Positions 7,802-14,084 of a DNA stretch of 14,084 nucleotides are shown piece after piece (positions within the stretch are counted from its first letter, which is position 1; each line of letters opens with the position of its first letter). The DNA comes from Candidatus Caccocola faecipullorum (lineage in GTDB: Bacteria; Synergistota; Synergistia; Synergistales; Synergistaceae). A program made the position numbers and the translations under genes. The notes under the pieces were generated by a model, which was not told the DNA's origin, ran no database searches, and worked only from the letters and a program-made list of their open reading frames with translations. The DNA lies in assembly GCA_018716365.1 (NCBI GenBank), contig DVKA01000222.1, forward strand, positions 1-14,084, written 5' to 3'.

Positions 7802-7903
7802 GCAGATGTAAAATTGTCTTTTGTGTTTATGTTTTATGCCGGGAGAGCGGCGCGCGGCCTCCAGGCGCGATTATGCGGCAGCTGCTGAACGCCGCGGCTT
7901 TTC

Positions 7904-9043
7904 CTACGCTTTCGCCGCGTCGGGGGCCGCGAAGGCTTTCGCCGCGCGTTCGAGTTCGGCGCGTATTTTTATGTGCTGCGGGCAGGCCTCTTCGCAGCGG
8001 CCGCATTTGACGCAGTCGGCGGCGCGTTTTTTGCCGTGGCCTTCCGTGAGCCAGTTTTCCTGAACTTTCGCGGCCTCTTTGTTGCCGTAGAGGATCAGGC
8101 AGTTCATCGCGGTGAAGGTCCCGGATATGCCGATTCCCTGCGGGCAGACCTTCGCGCAGTAGTTGCAGGTCGTGCAGGGGATTATCGGATATTTGCCGAG
8201 TTCGGCGCGCGCGGCTTCGATTACGGCCTGTTCCTTCGCGTCGAGGGGCCGGAAGTCCCTCATGTACGAGAGGTTGTCTTCCATCTGTTCGACATTGCTC
8301 ATGCCGGAGAGGACCGTTATCACTCCGTCGAGGCTTGCGGCGAAGCGCACGGCCCACGATGCGACGGAAGCCTCCGGCGCGTCCTTTTCAAAGACTTCGC
8401 GCACTTTCTCGGGCGGCGTGGCCAGCATCCCGCCCTTGACCGGCTCCATGATGATTACAGGCTTGTTGTGTGCGCGCGCTACTTCATAGCATCTGCGCGA
8501 CTGCACGGCGGGGTTTTCCCAGTCGGCGTAGTTTATCTGGAGCTGGACGAATTCCATCTCGGGGTGCGCGGCGAGGATTGTTTCCAGCTCCTCGGGCGTC
8601 GAGTGGAACGAGAATCCAACGTGCTTGATGAGTCCCTCAGCCTTCTTTTCCTGTACGAAGCTCCACATGTCGAAGTCGTCGAAGAATTTCGTGCGGTGCT
8701 CGCCGAGGTTGTGGAGCAGGTAGAAGTCGAAATATCCTGCGCCAGTGCGTTCGAGCGACAGGTTGAACTGGCTTATCGCCTCTTCGCGTGTTTTGCAGTT
8801 TATCCACGCGGCGTTCTTCGTCGCGAGCTGGTAGCTTTCGCGCGGATAGCGTTCGACGAGCGCTGCGCGTATCGCCTCTTCGCTGCCCGGGTAGGCCCAC
8901 GCGGTGTCGAAGTATGTGAAGCCCGCCGCCATGAATTTATCGACCATCGTCTTTACCTGTTCGACGTCTATCTCTTCGCCCTTCTTGGGCAGGCGCATGA
9001 GTCCGAAGCCCAGTTTTTTTATTTCTTCTCCGAGGTATGCCAT
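7904..9043 (-). CDS. Aldo/keto reductase with C-terminal 2x[4Fe-4S] ferredoxin-like domain
   Basis: A cytoplasmic oxidoreductase of 379 residues. The N-terminal TIM barrel carries the aldo/keto reductase tetrad: Asp46 (FDTAW), Tyr51 (AYPGSE), Lys76 (ATKNA) and His111 (YLLHN). The C-terminal region holds two ferredoxin-type cysteine motifs, C290/C293/C296 with C300-Pro and C344/C347/C350 with C354-Pro. They could ligate two 4Fe-4S clusters. This architecture is common in anaerobes, where electrons may pass between a carbonyl substrate, NAD(P)H and ferredoxin; substrate and electron partner are unknown. The ATG at 9043 follows a purine-rich site (GGGGGAAGGA) on the minus strand. It is transcribed away from the adjacent LysR-type gene, a typical regulator-target layout. 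Confidence 0.92.
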   Translation of the reverse strand: MAYLGEEIKKLGFGLMRLPKKGEEIDVEQVKTMVDKFMAAGFTYFDTAWAYPGSEEAIRAALVERYPRESYQLATKNAAWINCKTREEAISQFNLSLERTGAGYFDFYLLHNLGEHRTKFFDDFDMWSFVQEKKAEGLIKHVGFSFHSTPEELETILAAHPEMEFVQLQINYADWENPAVQSRRCYEVARAHNKPVIIMEPVKGGMLATPPEKVREVFEKDAPEASVASWAVRFAASLDGVITVLSGMSNVEQMEDNLSYMRDFRPLDAKEQAVIEAARAELGKYPIIPCTTCNYCAKVCPQGIGISGTFTAMNCLILYGNKEAAKVQENWLTEGHGKKRAADCVKCGRCEEACPQHIKIRAELERAAKAFAAPDAAKA

Positions 9044-9066
9044 TTACGTCCTTCCCCCTAGTTTTC

Positions 9067-9093
9067 CGCGGCTTTACGCCGCGCTTATTTTTT
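9067..9093 (+). terminator. Hairpin plus T-tract in the divergent region, reading rightward
   Basis: The stem CGCGGC / GCCGCG (6 bp) has loop TTTAC and is followed on the plus strand by CTTATTTTTT. As an intrinsic terminator it would act on rightward transcripts, yet both genes to its left (hydrolase and reductase) run leftward. It lies in the reductase 5' leader, so it may stop antisense transcription or structure that leader. The stem is short, so this is tentative. Confidence 0.35.
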
Positions 9094-9121
9094 GTGAATG
9101 CGGAGGGTCTTACGCCTCTCG

Positions 9122-9127
9122 GTATAA
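9122..9127 (-). promoter_or_regulatory. Possible -10 element of the reductase promoter
   Basis: On the minus strand TTATAC lies about 80 bases before the reductase start. A -35 match 17 bases upstream (CGTCAA) is poor, as expected for a promoter that needs an activator such as a LysR-type protein. Tentative. Confidence 0.3.
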
Positions 9128-9144
9128 TTTTACAGCGTAGGCGC

Positions 9145-9173
9145 TTGACGCGGAATTAGCGGAAATGTTATAA
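9145..9173 (+). promoter_or_regulatory. Likely sigma70-type promoter of the LysR-type gene
   Basis: TTGACG (9145-9150) and TTATAA (9168-9173) are separated by 17 bases and lie 37 bases before the GTG start. The -35 hexamer occupies the same bases as the weak -35 of the opposing reductase promoter, so the two promoters would be back to back and may interfere. Confidence 0.55.
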
Positions 9174-9197
9174 CGGCGTTTAGATTTATTAAATACT

Positions 9198-9203
9198 CGG
9201 AGG
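9198..9203 (+). promoter_or_regulatory. Ribosome binding site supporting a GTG start for the LysR-type gene
   Basis: CGGAGG lies 7 bases before GTG at 9211. It supports this non-ATG start, which also gives a full helix-turn-helix domain at the expected place. Confidence 0.75.
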
Positions 9204-9210
9204 TTTTTCT

Positions 9211-10089
9211 GTGCGGGACAAGCTGCTGACTGCTTTTATAACTGCGGCGGAGCGCGGAAGCTTTTCAAAGGCGGCGGAGAGTATGCTGCTGACTTCGGCT
9301 TCTGTGATGAATCAGATAAACGCGCTCGAAGCGGAGGTCGGCGCGCGGCTATTTGAGCGCACGAGCCGCGGCGTCGCTCTGACGGCGGCGGGCGAGTCGT
9401 TCTACCGCGACGCGAAGCGTATAGCGGCCGAGCTTGAGGAGGCCGCGTCGCGCGCGCGTGAGGCGGCCGGCGGATGCTGCGCGGTCAGGATAGGCACGTC
9501 GCTGCTGAATCCCGCTGGCGTCCTTGTCGATCTCATCGGGCGTTCCGGCGGCGCGGCGCGCGGCGTGCAGATTCAAATCGTCCCGTTCGACGACGACGGC
9601 GAATCGATTTTGGCGACTCTTTCATCGCTCGGGCGCAGGATAGACATCATCGTAGGCCCGTGCGGCTCGCGCCTGTGGCACAGCCTCTGCGGCGTGAGCG
9701 TGCTTGGGGAGTACCGGCTCTGCTGCGCGGTTCCGGCAAATCACAGGCTCGCGGGGGCGAAGCTGCTGCGGCCCGAGGATCTGCGCGGCGAACGGCTGAT
9801 GATGGGCCGCCGCGGCGACGCGGAGATACTCGACGGCCTGCGCGATATGCTCGAAGAAAAATATCCAGAGATTGAAATTGTGGACGCGCCATATTTTTAC
9901 GACGCGGGAGTGTTTAATAAAAGCGAACGCGCAGGCTGCCTGCTGCTGACGCTCGACGCTTGGGTCGGCGTGCATCCTGCGCTTGTTACGATTCCTGTGG
10001 AATGGGATTACCGCGTGCCTTACGGCCTGATTTACTCGAAAACGCCCTCGCGCGGCGTGCGTGTGCTGCTTGAAAGCCTCGGCCTGTGA
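9211..10089 (+). CDS. LysR-type transcriptional regulator
   Basis: A DNA-binding regulator of 292 residues, the usual LysR length. The N-terminal winged helix-turn-helix (about 1-61) has the family pattern FSKAAESMLLTSASVMNQI then LEAEVGARLFER and GVALTAAGESFY. A linker helix (to about 87) leads to the effector-binding domain of the periplasmic-binding-protein fold (about 91-292), with VRIGTS and later an RRIDIIVGP strand. LysR-type proteins usually bind the intergenic region with a divergent target gene, so the reductase at 7904-9043 is the natural target and the gene itself is probably autoregulated. The effector is unknown. Seven cysteines (89, 90, 151, 160, 171, 172, 243) are more than I would expect. 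Translation starts at GTG. Its stop codon directly touches that of the convergent phoH-like gene. Confidence 0.93.
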   Translation: MRDKLLTAFITAAERGSFSKAAESMLLTSASVMNQINALEAEVGARLFERTSRGVALTAAGESFYRDAKRIAAELEEAASRAREAAGGCCAVRIGTSLLNPAGVLVDLIGRSGGAARGVQIQIVPFDDDGESILATLSSLGRRIDIIVGPCGSRLWHSLCGVSVLGEYRLCCAVPANHRLAGAKLLRPEDLRGERLMMGRRGDAEILDGLRDMLEEKYPEIEIVDAPYFYDAGVFNKSERAGCLLLTLDAWVGVHPALVTIPVEWDYRVPYGLIYSKTPSRGVRVLLESLGL

Positions 10090-11457
10090 TTACATCCGCA
10101 GCGCGGCGTCCGAGGCGAGAGGAGAACGCTCGCACTCGCCCGGCTCCATCGTGAGCTGAAAGCAGAACGAGCTGCCTTTCATCTTTTCGCTCGCGTAGGA
10201 GAGGCCGTTCGTCCGCTCGTCGAGGAACGGATGGTCTATCTGCTGCGGGTCGCCGAGCATGATTATCTTCGTTCCTGCGCCGGCGCGCGTGACGACGCCC
10301 TTCGCCTGCTTCGGCGTTAGGTTCTGCGCCTCGTCTATAATGATGTAGGTCTTTGTAATGGTACGCCCGCGCACGAAATTGAGCGCCTCGGTCGAAATGT
10401 ATCCGCGCTCGAAAAGTTCGTCGATTTTGCCCGAAAGCTCGAACTCGTCCCTGTAACGTTCGTTCTCGTCACGGTCTACTAGAGCTTCGAGGTTGTCTAT
10501 GACGGGGCGCAGGAAGGGCGCGATTTTCTCCTGCTCGCTGCCGGGCAGAAACCCTATGTCCGAGTCGAACTGCACGTTTGGCCTCGTCACGAGTATGCGG
10601 CGGTATTCGCGCTCCTGCGCGTTCACTATTTTTTCAAGGCCGACTGCGAGCGAGTAAAATGTCTTCGCCGTGCCCGCCGGCCCCTTTATTATGACGAGCG
10701 GCGCCGTTTCGGCGCTCTGCATCAGAGCCTCCTGCATGAAGCGCTGCCCGACGTTTCTCGGCTTCACGCCGAAGGGCTCTTTCTTCAGGCTGTCGAGCGC
10801 GACTATCTTCTCGCCGTTGAAGCGCCCCAGCAGAGTCTTCTTTTCGGAAATCTCGGAGCGTATTATGACGAACTGGTTTGCGACTGGGACGAACGGCCGC
10901 CTCTCTCCGCCGCTTGCGACGTAGACGGCTTCGGGCGAAAGGCCTTTCTTTTTGAAGCCCTGCATGTTTTCGTCGGTCGTGTAGACGGAGGCGCGTCCTG
11001 TGTACTGTTCAGCGAGCTTCGGCGACTGTTCCGTAGTGAAGTCCTCAGCCGCAAGCCCCATCATCTGCGCTTTTAGGCGGACGATTATATCTTTGCTGAC
11101 GAGTACGACGCGCCCGCCTCTGTCCGCGAGCGCGCGGCAGATTTTCAAAATGCGGTTGTCGTTCTTTGAATCAGGCAGGCTCTCCGGCAGTTCGACGCCG
11201 GTGCAGTTCGCCTCGACGCGCAGCGTGCCTCCGCCCGGCAGAGCCGCGCCTTCGAGAAGATTGCCGGATATGCGCAGCTTTTCGAGGAATCGGATGCACT
11301 CGCGCGCGTTCGCTCCGCGCTCGCCGTCGTCGCCTTTGAGCCTGTCAAGCTCTTCGAGGCAGACTATCGGAAGGACGACGTCGTTGTCCTCAAATGAGAG
11401 CATGGCCAGCGGAGACTGTATCATTACGTTGGTGTCCAGCACATATATCTTTTTCAT
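10090..11457 (-). CDS. PIN domain-PhoH ATPase fusion (PhoH2-type protein)
   Basis: 455 residues with two domains. The N-terminal PIN ribonuclease-like domain (1-140) shows Asp8 (VLDTN), the acidic pair E36-E37, D97/D101 and D123, so a metal-binding acidic site appears intact. The C-terminal PhoH domain (about 230-445) has Walker A GPAGTAKT (259-266), Walker B IIIDEAQN (372-379) and the downstream LGDPQQID motif. Characterised mycobacterial PhoH2 proteins with this architecture couple RNA unwinding to RNA cleavage; the same activity here is inferred. I start at ATG 11457 and not ATG 11463, since GGGAGG would touch the latter with no spacing but sits 6 bases before the former. The gene converges on the LysR-type gene with no bases between the stop codons, so transcription must end inside the neighbour or be Rho-limited. 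Confidence 0.93.
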   Translation of the reverse strand: MKKIYVLDTNVMIQSPLAMLSFEDNDVVLPIVCLEELDRLKGDDGERGANARECIRFLEKLRISGNLLEGAALPGGGTLRVEANCTGVELPESLPDSKNDNRILKICRALADRGGRVVLVSKDIIVRLKAQMMGLAAEDFTTEQSPKLAEQYTGRASVYTTDENMQGFKKKGLSPEAVYVASGGERRPFVPVANQFVIIRSEISEKKTLLGRFNGEKIVALDSLKKEPFGVKPRNVGQRFMQEALMQSAETAPLVIIKGPAGTAKTFYSLAVGLEKIVNAQEREYRRILVTRPNVQFDSDIGFLPGSEQEKIAPFLRPVIDNLEALVDRDENERYRDEFELSGKIDELFERGYISTEALNFVRGRTITKTYIIIDEAQNLTPKQAKGVVTRAGAGTKIIMLGDPQQIDHPFLDERTNGLSYASEKMKGSSFCFQLTMEPGECERSPLASDAALRM

Positions 11458-11463
11458 GCGCAT

Positions 11464-11469
11464 CCTCCC
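11464..11469 (-). promoter_or_regulatory. Ribosome binding site that decides the PhoH start
   Basis: GGGAGG on the minus strand is immediately followed by ATGCGCATG. The first ATG has zero spacing, the second has 6 bases, so the second (11457) is the workable start. Confidence 0.7.
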
Positions 11470-11590
11470 GTGCCGCGGCGCGGCGGCGTTTGTTCAAAAT
11501 CATTGTAATAAGGCAATGTAACGCGAAGCGCGCGAAAAGCGTAACGTTTGGGTAAAAATATCGCCTCAGCGCGCCCTTAGGCTAATGATG

Positions 11591-11596
11591 TATAAT
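11591..11596 (+). promoter_or_regulatory. Perfect -10 element before tatD
   Basis: TATAAT lies 43 bases before the tatD ATG and is preceded directly by TG. No good -35 hexamer is seen at the right distance, so the promoter is plausible but unproven. It would drive tatD-tgt-tsaC. Confidence 0.45.
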
Positions 11597-11639
11597 GTTA
11601 CGGCTGATATAAATTTTGCGGCGAAAGGGAATTTTTGCG

Positions 11640-13572
<1,933 letters not shown>

Positions 13573-13576
13573 CGGC

Positions 13577-13583
13577 GGAGAGG
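13577..13583 (+). promoter_or_regulatory. Ribosome binding site favouring a GTG start for the TsaC/Sua5 gene
   Basis: GGAGAGG lies 8 bases before GTG at 13592. The alternative in-frame ATG at 13565 overlaps the tgt stop region and has only GGAAGG at a long 11-base spacing. Confidence 0.6.
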
Positions 13584-13591
13584 TAAAAACA

Positions 13592-14084
13592 GTGTCAGGG
13601 AAGGGAATCGAAGCCGCGGCCCCGAACGTAGACGCGCGCGTGGAAAATAAGATATCGGCGCTTGCGCCGGAGCAGCTCGAAATCGTGCGGCGCGGCGCGG
13701 AAATCATAAAGTCCGGCGGCCTCGTCGCCTTCCCGACCGAAACGGTCTACGGTCTCGGTGCGAACGCGCTCGACGCGGAGGCCGTGCGCCGCATATACGA
13801 GACCAAGGGCCGCCCGTCGGACAACCCGCTCATCCTGCACGTATCGTCGATAGAGATGACGGAAGGGCTCGTCGAGCTCAACTGGCGCGCGCGCATGCTC
13901 ATGGAAAAATTCTGGCCAGGCCCGCTCTCGATAGTCCTTCCCGCGAAGGAGGTAATCCCGTCGCGCACGCGCGGCGGCCTGCCGACCGCGGCTGTGCGTA
14001 TGCCCGACGCAGCGGTCGCACTCGCGCTCATAAAATTCTCCAACCTTCCGATAGCAGCGCCGAGCGCGAACATCAGCGGACGCC
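13592..14084 (+). CDS. L-threonylcarbamoyladenylate synthase, TsaC/Sua5 family (5' part; runs off window)
   Basis: Makes threonylcarbamoyl-AMP from threonine, bicarbonate and ATP for the t6A37 modification of ANN-decoding tRNAs. The frame is open to the last base, giving about 164 residues with the YrdC-type core: FPTETVYGLGANA, then KGRPSDNPLILHV (Lys-Gly-Arg region of the active site), FWPGPLSIVL, AVRMPD and PSANISGR. The C-terminus is cut off, so I cannot tell the short TsaC form from the longer Sua5 form with an extra domain. The start is uncertain: GTG 13592 has the better ribosome binding site, while ATG 13565 would add nine residues and overlap tgt by 8 bases. Operon membership with tatD and tgt is clear from spacing. 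Confidence 0.93.
   Translation, partial: MSGKGIEAAAPNVDARVENKISALAPEQLEIVRRGAEIIKSGGLVAFPTETVYGLGANALDAEAVRRIYETKGRPSDNPLILHVSSIEMTEGLVELNWRARMLMEKFWPGPLSIVLPAKEVIPSRTRGGLPTAAVRMPDAAVALALIKFSNLPIAAPSANISGR

Noticed and set aside
7973..9061. 362-codon plus-strand frame opposite the aldo/keto reductase
   Set aside because: The reductase on the other strand has a full catalytic tetrad and two cluster motifs; the antisense product has no recognisable pattern.
6117..11584. 9-base direct repeat CTTAGGCTA at 6117-6125 and 11576-11584, near both edges of the middle block
   Set aside because: It is tempting as an insertion duplication, but the match does not extend and a 9-base match between two gaps of this size is quite likely by chance.

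Overview
The window is a stretch of bacterial chromosome with a high-GC, codon-biased coding pattern (ATA is a common Ile codon) and many SD-type ribosome binding sites. The gene content (condensin, tRNA/rRNA modification, an aldo/keto reductase carrying ferredoxin-type clusters) fits a Gram-negative-style anaerobe. Codon habit and protein character remind me of Synergistota (Cloacibacillus/Synergistes-like), but this is an impression that a database search would have to confirm.

Left block (1-6062, + strand). This is a compact housekeeping operon: the C-terminal two thirds of smc, a TrmN6-like N6-adenine methyltransferase that overlaps smc by one base, rsmI (16S rRNA C1402 2'-O-methyltransferase) and metG with a C-terminal tRNA-binding domain. 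It ends at a 10-bp GC-rich hairpin (6037-6062). The shared theme is translation and RNA modification.

Middle block (6063-11457). A 457-bp non-coding gap after metG contains a clearly AT-rich stretch (33% G+C over 6301-6420 by hand count). In it are imperfect ~24-bp inverted repeats about 217 bp apart end to end, a 27-codon minus-strand ORF with an excellent SD, and a minus-strand terminator. Four genes follow: an exported alpha/beta hydrolase (-), an aldo/keto reductase with two 4Fe-4S motifs (-), a divergent LysR-type regulator (+), and a PIN-PhoH ATPase (-) whose stop codon directly abuts the LysR stop. The LysR-reductase pair shares a 167-bp divergent promoter region and is the only obvious regulator-target unit here. 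The block separates metG from tatD, which are neighbours in Bacillus, so it may be an insertion or rearrangement.

Right block (11591-14084, + strand). tatD and tgt overlap by 14 bp, and the 5' part of a threonylcarbamoyl-AMP synthase (TsaC/Sua5) runs off the end of the window. This again looks like a tRNA-modification operon (queuosine and t6A).

I see no rRNA or tRNA genes, CRISPR array, intact transposase or phage gene. I found no convincing new multi-gene system. The parts most worth a second look are the AT-rich inverted-repeat segment after metG and the regulator/reductase/hydrolase cluster.
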